A DNA stretch of 61,076 nucleotides, from contig VOQV01000006.1 of assembly GCA_016642085.1 (NCBI GenBank), forward strand, positions 1 through 61,076, read 5' to 3'. Position 1 is the stretch's first letter, and every line of letters starts with the position of its first letter. Shown one piece after another: positions 10,560-21,851 of the stretch. The DNA is from Pantoea sp. Brub (GTDB lineage: Bacteria; Pseudomonadota; Gammaproteobacteria; Enterobacterales; Enterobacteriaceae). Under the pieces are notes generated by a model that was not told where the DNA came from, did no database searches, and saw only the letters and a list, made by a program, of their open reading frames with translations. A program made the position numbers and the translations under genes.

Positions 10560-12323
10560 ATGACTGACACTCAAACTAATTTTGATATATTTGGTCTAAA
10601 TTCTGACATACTTAAATCATTAAAAAATATGGGATATATCAAACCATCTCCTATTCAATATAAATGTATTCCTTATTTATTATCTGGTAGAGATGTTTTA
10701 GGTATGGCTCAAACAGGTAGTGGTAAAACTGCAGCTTTTGCTTTACCTTTATTAAATAATATTAATATTGAACTTAAAGCACCACAAATTTTAATAATGG
10801 CAGTTACTAGAGAATTAGCTATTCAAGTTACAGAAGCTATTACTAATTTTTCCAAATATATGAAAGGATTACATGTTATTGCTATTTATGGTGGACAAAG
10901 ATATGAAATACAATTAAAATCATTAAGACATGGTCCGCAAGTAATTGTAGGCACTCCTGGAAGATTACTTGATCATTTAAAAAGAGGCACATTAAATTTA
11001 TCTAGCATAAAAGGACTAGTTTTAGATGAAGCTGATGAAATGTTACGTATGGGTTTTATTGAAGATGTAAAAACTATTATACAACAAATTCCTACAAATC
11101 ATCAAACTGCTCTTTTTTCTGCAACTATGCCTGAAGAAATTAAACGTATAACAAAATTTTTCATGAAAAATCCACAAGAGATATACATTAAATCGAACTC
11201 ATCAACAAGACCAGATATTAATCAAAGTTATTGGCCAACTTGTGGAAGAAAAATCGATGCATTAATGCGTTTTTTAGAAGTGGAAGACTTTGATGCTGCT
11301 ATTATTTTTGTAAGAACAAAAAATGCTACTTTAGAAATTTCTAGTACTTTGGAAAAAAACGGTTATAATACTGCCGCATTAAATAGTGATATTAATCAAG
11401 CAATACGTGAACAAACTTTAGAACGTTTAAAAAATTACCGTCTTGATATTTTAATAGCAACTGATGTTGCAGCAAGAGGTTTAGATGTTGATCGTGTTAG
11501 TTTAGTTATAAATTATGATATTCCAATGGATGCAGAATCTTATGTTCATCGTATTGGACGCACTGGTCGAGCAGGCAGAACTGGAAAAGCATTACTTTTT
11601 GTCGAAAATCGTGAACGTCGTTTATTGCGTAATATAGAACGTAGCATGAAATTAACAATTCCAGAAATTAAATTACCTAACTCAGAATTTTTAGGGCAGC
11701 GACGTTTAGATAAAATTACTGCTAAAGTGCAACAACAACTTGAACATAATGATCTTGAACAATATCGTAAATTATTACACAAAATGAACTCAGACAAAAA
11801 ATTGGACATAGAAACTTTAGCTATTGCCTTATTAAAAATAGCTCAAGGAAAACGCCCTTTAGTATTGCCATCAGATAACATCATAAATAATTTAGGTAGG
11901 AATACGAGATTCAATGAAAGAGATCGTAAGATCTATTATTCACGCAAAAAATTAGAAAAAAGTTATAATAATCGATTCAATAATCATGTTGACGATAAAA
12001 TGCAATTATATCGTATTGAAGTAGGTCTTGATGATGGAGTTGAAATTCGTCATATCGTTGGTGCTATTGCAAATGAAGGAGCTATTAATAGCCGTTATAT
12101 TGGTAGTATTAAATTATTTAATAATCATTCCACTATAGAATTGCCAAAAAAAATAGCTAATCTTGCAATGCAGTCTTTTACTCATACAAAAATTTTTAAT
12201 AAACCAATAAATATACAACTACTTGGTGATGTACGATTAAATAAATTTCGAAAAATGCATAGTAAATTCAGTCGTTACAGTCAAAACCAACGTTTTAATG
12301 TAGAACATCGCGTTAACAAGTAA
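10560..12323 (+). CDS. deaD: ATP-dependent RNA helicase DeaD (CsdA)
   Basis: DeaD is a DEAD-box helicase for 50S assembly and mRNA unwinding at low temperature. The 587-residue product has the Q motif, Walker A (AQTGSGKT), DEAD motif, SAT, ARGLDVD and HRIGRTGR, followed by the dimerisation region and a DbpA-type RNA-binding domain ([27 protein letters not shown]). The Gly/Arg-rich C-terminal tail of E. coli DeaD is reduced to a short basic end. Motif Ia reads AVTREL instead of the near-universal APTREL. The start is ATG 10560, twelve bases after AAGAGG. Confidence 0.97.
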   Translation: MTDTQTNFDIFGLNSDILKSLKNMGYIKPSPIQYKCIPYLLSGRDVLGMAQTGSGKTAAFALPLLNNINIELKAPQILIMAVTRELAIQVTEAITNFSKYMKGLHVIAIYGGQRYEIQLKSLRHGPQVIVGTPGRLLDHLKRGTLNLSSIKGLVLDEADEMLRMGFIEDVKTIIQQIPTNHQTALFSATMPEEIKRITKFFMKNPQEIYIKSNSSTRPDINQSYWPTCGRKIDALMRFLEVEDFDAAIIFVRTKNATLEISSTLEKNGYNTAALNSDINQAIREQTLERLKNYRLDILIATDVAARGLDVDRVSLVINYDIPMDAESYVHRIGRTGRAGRTGKALLFVENRERRLLRNIERSMKLTIPEIKLPNSEFLGQRRLDKITAKVQQQLEHNDLEQYRKLLHKMNSDKKLDIETLAIALLKIAQGKRPLVLPSDNIINNLGRNTRFNERDRKIYYSRKKLEKSYNNRFNNHVDDKMQLYRIEVGLDDGVEIRHIVGAIANEGAINSRYIGSIKLFNNHSTIELPKKIANLAMQSFTHTKIFNKPINIQLLGDVRLNKFRKMHSKFSRYSQNQRFNVEHRVNK

Positions 12324-12373
12324 TATTAATAAGTATAAACAAGTATATTAATATAAAAATTACGCTATTTTGT

Positions 12374-12403
12374 ATAATCTGATTATATTTTTAGTCAGAT
12401 TAT
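12374..12403. terminator. Possible bidirectional hairpin between deaD and ridA
   Basis: The arms ATAATCTGA (12374-12382) and TCAGATTAT (12395-12403) pair perfectly over nine bases around a 12-base A+T loop. It lies between the convergent genes deaD and ridA, where a terminator for either strand is expected. There is no clean T run on either side, so the call rests on position and stem only. Confidence 0.35.
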
Positions 12404-12518
12404 ATATAATTTAAGTATTTATTCTAAAAACAATCTTAAATTATGCAATTAATAATAGTATTATAGTAAATTAGTGTTAATTTATTTGATTGTTTTTTAC
12501 ATTAATTTATTAAAATAA

Positions 12519-12905
12519 TTAAAACCTTATAGCAATCGCCTCAATTTCAATTTTTGCATCTTTTGGTAATCTTGCAACTTCAACACAAGATCTTGCAGGT
12601 AAATTAGCTTTATTTTTCAAGAAAAAATTTTCATAAATTAAATTTACTATCTTAATATCATTAAGATTTTTTAAAAATACTGTAGTTTTTACAATATTAC
12701 TTACTTTTAATCCTGCGGCTTCAATAATAGCTTTAATATTTTCCAATGTTTGGTTAGTTTGATTAGATATATGTTCATTAATCATTCCATTTGCAGGATT
12801 AATTGGTATTTGACCTGAAGTAATAATTATATTACCTAGATCAACCCCTTGAACATATGGTCCAATACTATTTGGAGCTTTTTCTGTATTTATTTTGCTA
12901 AACAT
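12519..12905 (-). CDS. ridA: 2-iminobutanoate/2-iminopropanoate deaminase RidA
   Basis: RidA (YjgF/YER057c/UK114 family) is a small trimeric enzyme that hydrolyses reactive enamine/imine intermediates released by PLP enzymes such as threonine dehydratase. The 128 residues match E. coli RidA in length and sequence, including GPYVQG, the catalytic Arg in PARSCVEVARLPKDAKIE and the final EIEAIAIRF. It lies just downstream of pyrI on the same strand, the E. coli pyrBI-ridA order, and may be read from that transcript. The PLP enzymes GlyA and IscS are encoded in the same window. Confidence 0.96.
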   Translation of the reverse strand: MFSKINTEKAPNSIGPYVQGVDLGNIIITSGQIPINPANGMINEHISNQTNQTLENIKAIIEAAGLKVSNIVKTTVFLKNLNDIKIVNLIYENFFLKNKANLPARSCVEVARLPKDAKIEIEAIAIRF

Positions 12906-12964
12906 TTTTTATCCTAATTAATCAATATAATTAAATATTAATGATATTTATTATATTACATGTT

Positions 12965-13426
12965 TTAATTAACTAATACTACATGAGGTGTAAATTCTCG
13001 TTCACAATATTTACATTTTAAATATATATCATTAACGCGGTATTTCATAATAAAATTAGAAAAAGATAATTCAATACGACTAATACAATTACTATTTGGG
13101 CAAGTTAAAAGATTATTAATTTGATCTGGCATTTTAGGAGTTATTTTATCTACTACTGCATATTTATTAATGCAATTTATTGTCGCGTAAGGTGCATAAA
13201 TAGCTAATTGATTAATTTGATCTTGACTTAGGAATGTATTTTCAATTTTGATTAAATCTTTGCGACCCATTTGATTCGATGGCAAATTTAACCCAATAGT
13301 AATTCTTTGTTCAGTTTTAGTTAAATGAAATAATGATAATAATTTAAAACCTATTTGTTCTGGTATATGATCAATTACAGTTCCACATTTAATTGCTTCA
13401 ACTTTTAATTTATTGTCATTATTCAT
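12965..13426 (-). CDS. pyrI: Aspartate carbamoyltransferase regulatory chain
   Basis: PyrI is the regulatory chain of ATCase and binds CTP/UTP (inhibition) and ATP (activation). With ATG 13426 the product is 153 residues (MNNDNKL), the E. coli length (MTHDNKL), and the codon lies six bases after AAGGA. An ATG six bases upstream abuts the ribosome-binding site. The nucleotide-binding N-terminal domain is well kept ([14 protein letters not shown]). The zinc site has all four cysteines, two in CPNSNC and two in CKYCERE. The gene starts nine bases after the pyrB stop. Keeping an allosteric chain is notable in a reduced genome. Confidence 0.97.
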   Translation of the reverse strand: MNNDNKLKVEAIKCGTVIDHIPEQIGFKLLSLFHLTKTEQRITIGLNLPSNQMGRKDLIKIENTFLSQDQINQLAIYAPYATINCINKYAVVDKITPKMPDQINNLLTCPNSNCISRIELSFSNFIMKYRVNDIYLKCKYCEREFTPHVVLVN

Positions 13427-13435
13427 AGACATTCC

Positions 13436-14365
13436 TTATACAATATTATTAGTTAAAATCAAAGCTAAAATAGCTTGTCTAGTATACAGACCATTACTAG
13501 CTTGCTGAAAATACCATGCATAATTTGTATGATCTACATCAATAGTTATTTCATCAATGCGTGGTAATGGATGTAATATTTTCATATTATTACGAGCTTT
13601 TTTTAAATCATAAGTATTTAAAATAAACTGTGCTTTTAAATTAACATATTCAGATGGATCCAGACGTTCTTTTTGTATACGAGTCATGTATAAAATATCT
13701 ACTTGTGGTATAATTTCTTCAAAACTATTATAATACGACCATTGGATGTTATTTTGATTTAACATATCTATAATATAATTTGGCATTACTAATGAAGCAG
13801 GAGACAAAAATAAGAATTTATTATCACTAAATTTAGCTAATGCTTGAGTAAGAGAATGTACTGTCCTACCATATTTTAAATCACCAACCATTGCAATATT
13901 TAAATTTGTTAAACGATTTTGAGTTTCATGAATAGTAAATAGATCAATTAAAGTTTGAGTAGGATGTTGATTAGTACCATCACCGGCATTTAAAATTGGT
14001 ATACCATTAGAAAATTCGGTTGCTAAACGAGCAGCACCTTCATTTGGATGACGCATTACAATAGCATCAACATACGTACTAATAACAGCAATTGTATCAG
14101 CAAGAGTTTCACCTTTAGTTAGTGAAGTATTATTGATATCACTAAACCCAACTACAGATGCACCTAATCTATAAATAGCTGTTTCAAAGGATAAACGAGT
14201 ACGTGTTGAAGATTCAAAAAAACAGCTTGCTATGACATAATATTTTAATAAATTTGGTTGAGATTTAATTTTAAATTGTTTTGTAATATCTAGTATTAAT
14301 TTTAATTCATTACAGCTTAAATCATTTATTGAAATAATATGTTTGCGATATAATGGATTAGTCAT
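13436..14365 (-). CDS. pyrB: Aspartate carbamoyltransferase catalytic chain
   Basis: PyrB joins carbamoyl phosphate and aspartate, the first committed step of pyrimidine synthesis. Carbamoyl-phosphate motif [16 protein letters not shown], the [10 protein letters not shown] segment and the HPLPRIDEI loop are intact. ATG 14365 gives MTNPLYRKH, aligned with E. coli MANPLYQKH. An in-frame ATG at 14375-14377 is closer to the AGGA but would add four residues. The 80s loop ([13 protein letters not shown]) is one residue shorter than in E. coli but keeps Ser and Lys. I see no pyrL-like leader or G+C attenuator upstream, so the UTP-sensitive attenuation of E. coli is probably gone. Confidence 0.96.
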   Translation of the reverse strand: MTNPLYRKHIISINDLSCNELKLILDITKQFKIKSQPNLLKYYVIASCFFESSTRTRLSFETAIYRLGASVVGFSDINNTSLTKGETLADTIAVISTYVDAIVMRHPNEGAARLATEFSNGIPILNAGDGTNQHPTQTLIDLFTIHETQNRLTNLNIAMVGDLKYGRTVHSLTQALAKFSDNKFLFLSPASLVMPNYIIDMLNQNNIQWSYYNSFEEIIPQVDILYMTRIQKERLDPSEYVNLKAQFILNTYDLKKARNNMKILHPLPRIDEITIDVDHTNYAWYFQQASNGLYTRQAILALILTNNIV

Positions 14366-14528
14366 ATTTGTATACATATTCCTATATTTATTTTTTTATC
14401 TAATTATAAATAGGCATTTTATTATTTGAAATAAAAATTTTTAGGAATATATAAATATATAACTAATATTGTACTAATAATCTGCTTGTATGATAAACAT
14501 AATAACAAATATTTATTAATGCACTACT

Positions 14529-15545
14529 TTATTTAAAAATTATTGTATTACATAATGTGGCTACCATGATTGCTTTAATAGTGTGCAAACGATTTTCAGC
14601 TTGTTCAAAAACAATACTATGTTTTGATTCAAATACTTCATCAGTAACTTCTACACCATTATGTAAATGATATTTTTTTGCTATTTGACGACTAATTATA
14701 GTGTGTCTATCATGAATAGCTGGTAAGCAATGCATAAATTTTACTTCTGAATTTTCAGTAAGTTTTAATATATAATTATTCACTTGATAATTACGCAATA
14801 ATTTAATACGTTCTTCCCAAAGATCTTGTATTTCTCCCATGGAAACCCATACATCTGTATAGATAAAATCTGCTTGTTTTAAGTTTTCGATAATATCACA
14901 AGTTAAAGTAATTGTACCTCCATTTAATTTTGCTATTTTAATACAATCATTAACTAATGTTAATTCTGGCCAATATTGTTTTGGTGATATAATATAAAGA
15001 TTTAAGCCAACTAATGCAGCTGCTTCTAACATAGTATTTCCAATATTATTTCTGGCATCTCCTATATATACTATTTTTATATCATTGAATGGTTTATGAG
15101 GTAAAAATTCTTGCATAGTTAATAAATCGGCAAGCAATTGAGTTGGATGAAATTCAGATGTTAATCCATTCCATACTGGAATTCCAGCATATTGAGCTAA
15201 TATTTCTATAGAATTGTGATGACCACGATATTGAATCCCATCATACATTCTTCCTAATATGCGAGCAGTGTCTTTTATAGATTCTTTATAACCAATCTGA
15301 CTATTTATTGAATTAACATAAGTAACATTTGCACCTTGATCATATGCTGCTACTTCAAAAGCACATCTAGTACGAGTAGATTCTTTTTCAAAAATGAGTA
15401 CAATATTTTTACCTTTTAAATATTGAATTTCTTCATTGTTTTTTTTTGCATTTTTTAAATGTTTAGCTAATTTTAAAAGAAAATAAATGTTATCAGAAGA
15501 AAATTCTAATAATCGTAAAAAATTACGTAAATACAATTGACACAT
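14529..15545 (-). CDS. argI: Ornithine carbamoyltransferase
   Basis: This enzyme makes citrulline from ornithine and carbamoyl phosphate in arginine synthesis. The 338-residue protein has [29 protein letters not shown], the ornithine-binding DVWVSMGE segment and HCLPAIHD with the catalytic Cys. I start at ATG 15545 (MCQLYLRNF), six bases after GGAG; the in-frame TTG and ATG upstream overlap or abut that site. The location between pyrB and valS matches E. coli argI, so I prefer argI to argF. No other arginine gene is visible here. An A9 run near residue 35 stays in frame. Confidence 0.95.
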   Translation of the reverse strand: MCQLYLRNFLRLLEFSSDNIYFLLKLAKHLKNAKKNNEEIQYLKGKNIVLIFEKESTRTRCAFEVAAYDQGANVTYVNSINSQIGYKESIKDTARILGRMYDGIQYRGHHNSIEILAQYAGIPVWNGLTSEFHPTQLLADLLTMQEFLPHKPFNDIKIVYIGDARNNIGNTMLEAAALVGLNLYIISPKQYWPELTLVNDCIKIAKLNGGTITLTCDIIENLKQADFIYTDVWVSMGEIQDLWEERIKLLRNYQVNNYILKLTENSEVKFMHCLPAIHDRHTIISRQIAKKYHLHNGVEVTDEVFESKHSIVFEQAENRLHTIKAIMVATLCNTIIFK

Positions 15546-15601
15546 GTACATCTCCAATTAGTCATCATTTAACATAATTAAAAAATATGTTTCAATGAAA
15601 A

Positions 15602-15660
15602 ATTACAAAGTTGTCTAATTTAATACAAATATATTGTTTAATTATTTATAACTTTGTAAT
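15602..15660 (-). terminator. Long-loop inverted repeat at the 3' end of valS
   Basis: Eleven-base arms, ATTACAAAGTT (15602-15612) and AACTTTGTAAT (15650-15660), are exact reverse complements 37 bases apart. On the minus strand the second arm is followed directly by TTTTTC, as in an intrinsic terminator. One arm includes the last codons of valS. It lies between valS and argI, which are read in the same direction. Confidence 0.4.
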
Positions 15661-18483
15661 GATAGATACTTGTTCTATTAACTTTAATTTCGATTTTTTT
15701 AATTCCGTTATTCTATTTTTATGTTTTATAACTATCGATAATGGAGCTTTTGAAGCAAAATTGTCATTCATAATTTTTATTTCTATTTTATTAAGTTCTA
15801 TATCAATTTTTGATATTTCTTTAGATAGTCGTTTTAATTCGTTGTCTTTATCAATTAAATCAACCATAGGAATAATAATTTCTACACTATTTATAATTTT
15901 AGTTAATGCAATTAAATTTTTATCTTTTTTAGTTATTATCGTAATAGATTTTAAAGATCCCAATTTTAATATAGTTTCATAACTATTTTTTATAATATGT
16001 ATAATTAATGAAGAACAATTATATAGTTTAACATCTAATAATTTATTTAAAGTAATATGCATTTCTGTACGTATATTACGAATAGCAATAATAAATTGTT
16101 TAATCCAATTAATATATTCTTTTGCTTTTTTATCTTCTTTATCAGCATGATAATTTGGCATTAATTGATGCATAATAGTATTAGTTTTTGTTTTATTGAT
16201 TTTTTGCCACAAAGTTTCAGTAATAAATGGAATAATGGGATGTGCTAAGCGTAGTAATAGTTCAAAAATATAAATTAAATTATGATGTATATTTTTTATT
16301 ACAGATACATTGTTTGTTTGTATTTTTAATTTAACTAATTCTAAATACCAATCACAAAATTCATTCCAGGTAAAATTATATATTGTATTTGCAGCAATAT
16401 CAAAACGATAAGTATCTAATGCTTGTCGGTAATTTTTTACTGTATTATTCAATTCTGCTAGTATCCAACGATCTTCTATTGACAAATTCATTTTTTGGTT
16501 ATTATCATAGATATGATCATGAGTATGCATTATTATAAATCTTCCTGCATTCCATAATTTATTGCAAAAATTTCTATATCCTGCTAAACGATTCATATCC
16601 CAATTAATATCACGACCAGTTGTTGCAAGAGAAGCTAAAGTAAATCTCATTGCATCAGTACCTGATGCTTCTATACCATTCGGAAATTGTTTTTTAGTCA
16701 TGTCAGCAATTTTCTTAGATAATTTTGGTTGTATCATGTTACTAGTACGTTTTTTTAATAATAAATCTAATGAAATTCCATCAATGATATCAATTGGATC
16801 AATAATATTTCCTTTAGATTTTGACATTTTTTGACCTTCTTCATCTCGAATTAAACCAGTCATATAAACAATTTTAAAAGGAACTTGTGGCTTATTATTA
16901 ACTTTAATAAAGTGCATAGTTAACATAATCATTCTTGCAATCCAAAAAAAAATGATGTCAAAACCACTTACTATAATATTAGTAGGATGAAATTTTTGTA
17001 AAAAATAGTTATCATTAGGCCAACCTAAAGAAGTAAAAGTCCATATAGCAGATGAAAACCAGGTATCTAACACATCATCATCTTGTTTAAGTACTAAATC
17101 TTTAGATATATTATTTTTTAAACGTACTTCTTCTTCATTTAGTTCAACATACATGTTACCATCATTAGAGTACCAAACTGGAATTCTATGCCCCCACCAT
17201 AATTGGCGTGATATACACCAATCTTGAATATTGTTCATCCAGGAAAAATACATATTTTCATATTGTTTAGGTATAAATTTAATCTGCCCATTTTTAACTG
17301 CCTCGATAGCCATTTTTGCCAATGGTTTGGTATTTATATACCATTGATTAGTTAAAAGTGGTTCAATAATAGTTCCACTACGATCGCCATATGGAATAGT
17401 TATCTCTTTTAATTGAATATCTTCAAGTAATCCCATATTATCAATTTCTTTTATAAGAAGTCTTCTTGCATTAAATCGTTCAATATTTCTAAATTGTATA
17501 GGAATTTCGTTTGAGTAAATATTAGATATTTCACCTTGACTATTATAAATTTGAGATTTTGTACAAATATAACCATAACGATCTATAACATTAATAATAG
17601 GTAATTTATGAGAAATACCTATATTATAGTCATGAAAATCATGGGCAGGAGTAATTTTAACACAACCGGTACCCTTATTCATATCAACATATTTATCTGC
17701 AATTATCGGTATTACACGTTCTATAAATGGCAGAATAACTGATTTTCCAATTAAATTTTTATACCTTACATCGTCTGGATTAACCGCAATTGCTGTATCA
17801 CCAAATAATGTTTCTGGTCTAGTAGTAGCAATTACTAAATATTTTTTTCCATCATTAGTTTGTACATTATGTGCAAGTAAATAACGAATATACCACATTT
17901 TACCTTTGATTTGACGATATTCTATTTCCAAATCAGAAATTGCAGTACACAGTTTAGTATCCCAATTAACTAAGCGTTTTTTACGATAAATTAATTTTTC
18001 TTTATATAAAGAAACGAATACTTGTTTTACTGCTTTACATGATTCTTTATCCATAGTAAATCGTTCACGATCCCAATCAATTGAATTACCTAAACGACGC
18101 ATTTGATTATTGATATTATTACCTAATTGTTTTTTCCATTGCCAAATTTTTTCTATAAAATCTTCACGACTATAATCTTGTTTAGTTTTACCTTCGTCTT
18201 GAAGTTGACGTTCAATAATCATTTGTGTAGCAATACCTGCATGATCAGTACCAGTTTGCCATAAAGTATTTTTACCTTTCATTTTTTGATAACGAATGAT
18301 TATATCCATGATTGTTTGCTGGAAAGCATGTCCCATATGCAAATTACCAGTAACATTTGGTGGAGGTAAAATTATACAAAAATTTTTTTGATTATCTTTT
18401 TGATTTGGTTTAAATAAACCTTGCTTTTCCCAAAGTTTATATAAAGGTTGTTCTATATTTTTTGGACAAAAAATTTTTTCCAT
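15646..18483 (-). CDS. valS: Valine-tRNA ligase
   Basis: Class I synthetase charging tRNA-Val, with an editing domain that removes threonine. The 945-residue product (E. coli 951) has the HIGH-type motif in [15 protein letters not shown] (about 40-54), the editing domain (about 190-330, with [12 protein letters not shown]), the [18 protein letters not shown] segment, the KMSKSKGN motif, the anticodon-binding helical domain and a C-terminal coiled coil (about 880-945). It ends within an inverted repeat shared with the spacer. holC lies just upstream on the same strand, as in E. coli. Confidence 0.98.
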   Translation of the reverse strand: MEKIFCPKNIEQPLYKLWEKQGLFKPNQKDNQKNFCIILPPPNVTGNLHMGHAFQQTIMDIIIRYQKMKGKNTLWQTGTDHAGIATQMIIERQLQDEGKTKQDYSREDFIEKIWQWKKQLGNNINNQMRRLGNSIDWDRERFTMDKESCKAVKQVFVSLYKEKLIYRKKRLVNWDTKLCTAISDLEIEYRQIKGKMWYIRYLLAHNVQTNDGKKYLVIATTRPETLFGDTAIAVNPDDVRYKNLIGKSVILPFIERVIPIIADKYVDMNKGTGCVKITPAHDFHDYNIGISHKLPIINVIDRYGYICTKSQIYNSQGEISNIYSNEIPIQFRNIERFNARRLLIKEIDNMGLLEDIQLKEITIPYGDRSGTIIEPLLTNQWYINTKPLAKMAIEAVKNGQIKFIPKQYENMYFSWMNNIQDWCISRQLWWGHRIPVWYSNDGNMYVELNEEEVRLKNNISKDLVLKQDDDVLDTWFSSAIWTFTSLGWPNDNYFLQKFHPTNIIVSGFDIIFFWIARMIMLTMHFIKVNNKPQVPFKIVYMTGLIRDEEGQKMSKSKGNIIDPIDIIDGISLDLLLKKRTSNMIQPKLSKKIADMTKKQFPNGIEASGTDAMRFTLASLATTGRDINWDMNRLAGYRNFCNKLWNAGRFIIMHTHDHIYDNNQKMNLSIEDRWILAELNNTVKNYRQALDTYRFDIAANTIYNFTWNEFCDWYLELVKLKIQTNNVSVIKNIHHNLIYIFELLLRLAHPIIPFITETLWQKINKTKTNTIMHQLMPNYHADKEDKKAKEYINWIKQFIIAIRNIRTEMHITLNKLLDVKLYNCSSLIIHIIKNSYETILKLGSLKSITIITKKDKNLIALTKIINSVEIIIPMVDLIDKDNELKRLSKEISKIDIELNKIEIKIMNDNFASKAPLSIVIKHKNRITELKKSKLKLIEQVSIITKL

Positions 18484-18514
18484 ATATTTATATTATTCTG
18501 TTTAATATTTAAAA

Positions 18515-18952
18515 TTATATTATTATTAATTTAAATCCGCTATCCCGATATTGTTTGTAACGATTTCTTGCTAATTGTTTAAATTGTTCTTCATGAGGAA
18601 TAAAATCAATTACTTCTGTAAACGAAGTTATAAAGTCTGTTAAATACATTAATAAATTAATTAAAATATTTCTGGGTGGTGTAATAATTTGATTTTGGTT
18701 CCAAATAATTTCAACTGGTGCACCACAATTAGGACCTTCACCACCAAAATTATGAGGTGTAAATGAATTTATAGGTAATTGCCATAATGCTGTATCTAAA
18801 CGAATAGCTTGTTTGATATTATCACATAAAATTAAAATTCTTTTTCCAGAACAATAATATTGATTAGCTAATTTACATATAAACATTTCAGTACTATGTA
18901 ATTCTGTTTGAATATTATTAGGACATATTGTATAAAAAGTAACTTTATTCAT
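18515..18952 (-). CDS. holC: DNA polymerase III chi subunit
   Basis: Chi links the clamp loader to single-stranded DNA-binding protein and pairs with psi (HolD). The 145-residue protein (E. coli 147) is diverged but shows SGKRILILCDNIKQAIRLDTALWQ, the FTPHNFGGEGPNCGAPVEI motif and the final LARNRYKQYRDSGF helix. It precedes valS by 31 bases and follows pepA, the E. coli arrangement. Its partner holD is kept at 23276-23674, so the chi-psi pair survives intact, a subcomplex often missing from the smallest symbiont genomes. Confidence 0.93.
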   Translation of the reverse strand: MNKVTFYTICPNNIQTELHSTEMFICKLANQYYCSGKRILILCDNIKQAIRLDTALWQLPINSFTPHNFGGEGPNCGAPVEIIWNQNQIITPPRNILINLLMYLTDFITSFTEVIDFIPHEEQFKQLARNRYKQYRDSGFKLIII

Positions 18953-19002
18953 TTTGTTGCTTAATTAACTGTTTATATATTGCTCTTTATTAATGAATAT
19001 TA

Positions 19003-20532
19003 TCAACTTTCTAAGTTGACATAATGTTTATTTAAACCTACACGGTTTAGTAAAAACTGCAATAATACAGATACAGGACGTCCGGTAGCTCCTTTATCTT
19101 GCCCTGTACTCCAAGCGGTACCGGCAATATCTAAGTGAGCCCATTTATATTTATTAGTAAAATGTGATAGAAAACATGCTGCTGTAATCGTACCACCAGC
19201 ACGACCACCAACATTTGCAATGTCTGCGCAATTAGATTTTAATTGTTCCTTATAGTCATCGGTTATAGGCAATTGCCATAAACGATCTTCAGATTGTTCT
19301 GACGCTATAATTAATTCGTGTGCTAATATGTTATTATTTGATAATAAACCACTGATATGATGACCTAATGCAATAACACAAGCCCCAGTTAAGGTAGCTA
19401 TATCAATTACTATTGCTGGTTTAAATTTTTCGACATATGTTAATACATCACATAATACTAAACGACCTTCTGCATCTGTATTAATAACTTCTACTGTTTT
19501 ACCTGACATTGTCGTTAATATATCTCCTGGACGCATAGAATTACCATTAAGCATATTTTCACAACATGCTAATATACCTATTACATTAATTGGTATATTT
19601 AATGTTGCTATAGCATGCATAATTCCATATACTGATGCTGCTCCACACATATCATATTTCATTTCATCCATATTATTAGATGGTTTAATTGAAATACCAC
19701 CAGAATCAAATGTAACTCCCTTACCAATTAATACAATTGGTCTATCATCTTTAATATTATTGTTACCTTTATATTCAATTACTGACATTAATGATTTATT
19801 ATGAGAAGCATTCCCTACAGCTAAATATGCATTCATTCCTAAATCTTTCATTGTCTTATCATCAATAATATTAACAGTTATATTTTTACTAAAAGTTTTT
19901 GCTAATTTATGTGATTGACATGCAAGATATTCTGTATTGCAAATATTTGGTGGCAAATTACCAAGATCTTTAGCTATTTTTATCCCATCTGAAATTGCGA
20001 GACCATGCTGAATCGCTTGCTCACAAATATTTAACTCTTTAGGTGTTGCTATATTAATCTGTAATTTATATTTATTGTGATTATTATGTTTTTTATCAGT
20101 TTTAAATAAATTAAAATTATACAAAAAATTTTGAAATATCTCAATGATTTGTCTTATTTTCCAATAATTATTGCGTCCTTGAACATTTAATTCTGTTAAA
20201 GATAATATTGTTTCTGTAGAACTAGTGAAACTTAAAACATTAATTATTTTTTTTATAATTTGTTTATATTCTTGTTCATTTAATTCATTTTTTTGACCTA
20301 ATCCTATCACTAAAATACGTTCAGATAATACGTTAGGTACATGATATAATAATAAGGTTTGACCTATTTCTCCTTTTATTATTTCTTTATTTATTATAGA
20401 ACTTATATATCCTTGACTAATTTTGTCTATTGTTGTTGCCATTTTTGATAAACTAAATGGTTGAAAAATGCCAATTATAAGACAATCGCTTTTTTGTTTT
20501 TCAGGAGATCCAAGCTTTATACTAAATTCCAT
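19003..20532 (-). CDS. pepA: Cytosol (leucyl) aminopeptidase PepA
   Basis: PepA is a hexameric, two-metal leucine aminopeptidase. In E. coli it is also a DNA-binding protein in Xer recombination and in carAB control. The 509-residue product starts [16 protein letters not shown], close to E. coli. The N-terminal macro-like domain is diverged and Asn/Lys rich (about 120-180). The C-terminal catalytic domain has [24 protein letters not shown] and the metal/active-site motif [12 protein letters not shown], then [13 protein letters not shown]. It is divergent from lptF with a 227-base spacer, as in E. coli. Confidence 0.97.
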   Translation of the reverse strand: MEFSIKLGSPEKQKSDCLIIGIFQPFSLSKMATTIDKISQGYISSIINKEIIKGEIGQTLLLYHVPNVLSERILVIGLGQKNELNEQEYKQIIKKIINVLSFTSSTETILSLTELNVQGRNNYWKIRQIIEIFQNFLYNFNLFKTDKKHNNHNKYKLQINIATPKELNICEQAIQHGLAISDGIKIAKDLGNLPPNICNTEYLACQSHKLAKTFSKNITVNIIDDKTMKDLGMNAYLAVGNASHNKSLMSVIEYKGNNNIKDDRPIVLIGKGVTFDSGGISIKPSNNMDEMKYDMCGAASVYGIMHAIATLNIPINVIGILACCENMLNGNSMRPGDILTTMSGKTVEVINTDAEGRLVLCDVLTYVEKFKPAIVIDIATLTGACVIALGHHISGLLSNNNILAHELIIASEQSEDRLWQLPITDDYKEQLKSNCADIANVGGRAGGTITAACFLSHFTNKYKWAHLDIAGTAWSTGQDKGATGRPVSVLLQFLLNRVGLNKHYVNLES

Positions 20533-20759
20533 TTTTTTCCCTGTTTATATTTTAATAAGTATACTAAATTATATATTTTAATAATTTTATATAGTTATTA
20601 TGTGTTAATAGATGACTATATTATTGATTGCAGTTATGCACTTATTTATAATACATAATAAATCAATGAAATTTTTAATAAAAATTTTCTAGAACAAATT
20701 TTAAATAATAGTTATTATAATAAGTTATTATTTAAAATAAAAATAGCAATGTGTTGACA

Positions 20760-21844
20760 ATGATCATTATAAATTATTTAATTAAACAAATAATTAAAAA
20801 TCAAATATCTATTTTTTATGTTTTAATTCTAATTTTTTTTTTCAAAAAACAATTAGAATCTTAAATTCTGCTGTTGATGGACATATACCAGTAAATCTAA
20901 TTTTTACAATATTAGCATTAGGTTTACCAGAAATTTTACAATTTATTTTGCCTTTAAGTTTATTTTTAGCAATTTTGTTTACTTTTAATGATCTTCATAA
21001 ACAAAATGAAATTTTAGGAATGCAATCTTGTGGAATTAGCATTTACAGTTTTATTATAACAGTTATTATATTAACAGTGTTAACTGCAATATTTGCAACA
21101 ATAAATATTATATGGTTTAAACCATGGTCTGTTAGTTACGAAAATAGATTATTTAACAATATTTCATTTAATTCTAATATATCAAATTTATCTGCTAAAA
21201 AATTTCAAATTTTTAATTATAATAATATTGTATTATATATCGAAAAAATCAAAGGAAATAAGTTACATAATATATTTATTACAAATTTATATAAAAAAAA
21301 TAATAATAACCCTTGGTTGATAATATCAAATACAGGTAAAATCAATATTTGTAACAATAACTATCAATTGATTACTTTGAATAAAGCCCTTTTTTTAGAA
21401 GGGACACCAATACTTCATCAATTTGATGCAAATTTTTTAATTAATTATCAAATTTTTATTAATCTTAAACATAAAATAATTAATTTAAAAGAAACTGAGC
21501 AATCTAATTTTTTAAATTTATTGCACAATAAATCGTTTAAATTTCGTGCTGAATTACATTGGCGTCTTACGTTAATAATGTCCGTATTAGTTATGTCATT
21601 AATTGCATTATCTTTTAGTATAATTGGTTCTCGTAGGGTGAGTTTTCTATCAATGATATTTTATTTAGCTTTTTTTCTGATACAAAGTATTATTAAATCA
21701 AATGGTGAAACTGGATATTTAAATCCAGCTATTTGGATGTGGTTAATAAATATTAGTTATTTACTGATATCTATTATATTACTGTATTTATCAAATAATC
21801 CAGTGATTTATCAAATCAAAAATTATTTTCATAACATACAATAA
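20760..21844 (+). CDS. lptF: LPS export permease LptF, interrupted by a one-base frameshift at a T10 run
   Basis: LptF and LptG are the membrane subunits of the LptB2FG transporter that lifts lipopolysaccharide from the inner membrane. ATG 20760 begins MIIINYLIKQ, matching E. coli MIIIRYLVRE. The frame then meets ten T (20833-20842) and reaches a stop at 20862-20864. With eleven T the frame runs on as IFFFQKTIRILNSAVDG, aligning base for base with the E. coli region, to a product of 361 residues (E. coli 366). The rest is intact: N-terminal helices, a periplasmic beta-jellyroll (about 110-250) and C-terminal helices with FLIQSIIKSNGETGYLNP. It may be a pseudogene, a sequencing undercall or a slippage-expressed gene. 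Confidence 0.88.
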
Positions 21845-21851
21845 TTCAATA

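Noticed and set aside
13436..14365. One-residue deletion in the PyrB 80s loop compared with E. coli
   Set aside because: Shorter loops of this form with the active Lys kept are known in other bacterial PyrB proteins, so it is not a sign of lost activity.
15611..15982. Hydrophobic open frame on the + strand
   Set aside because: It is antisense to the end of valS, where A/T-rich codons create apparent membrane segments; valS fully explains the region.
20754..20774. TTGACA just before the lptF ATG, followed by TATAAA
   Set aside because: The -10-like element would be inside the gene with too short a spacer. It is probably chance.
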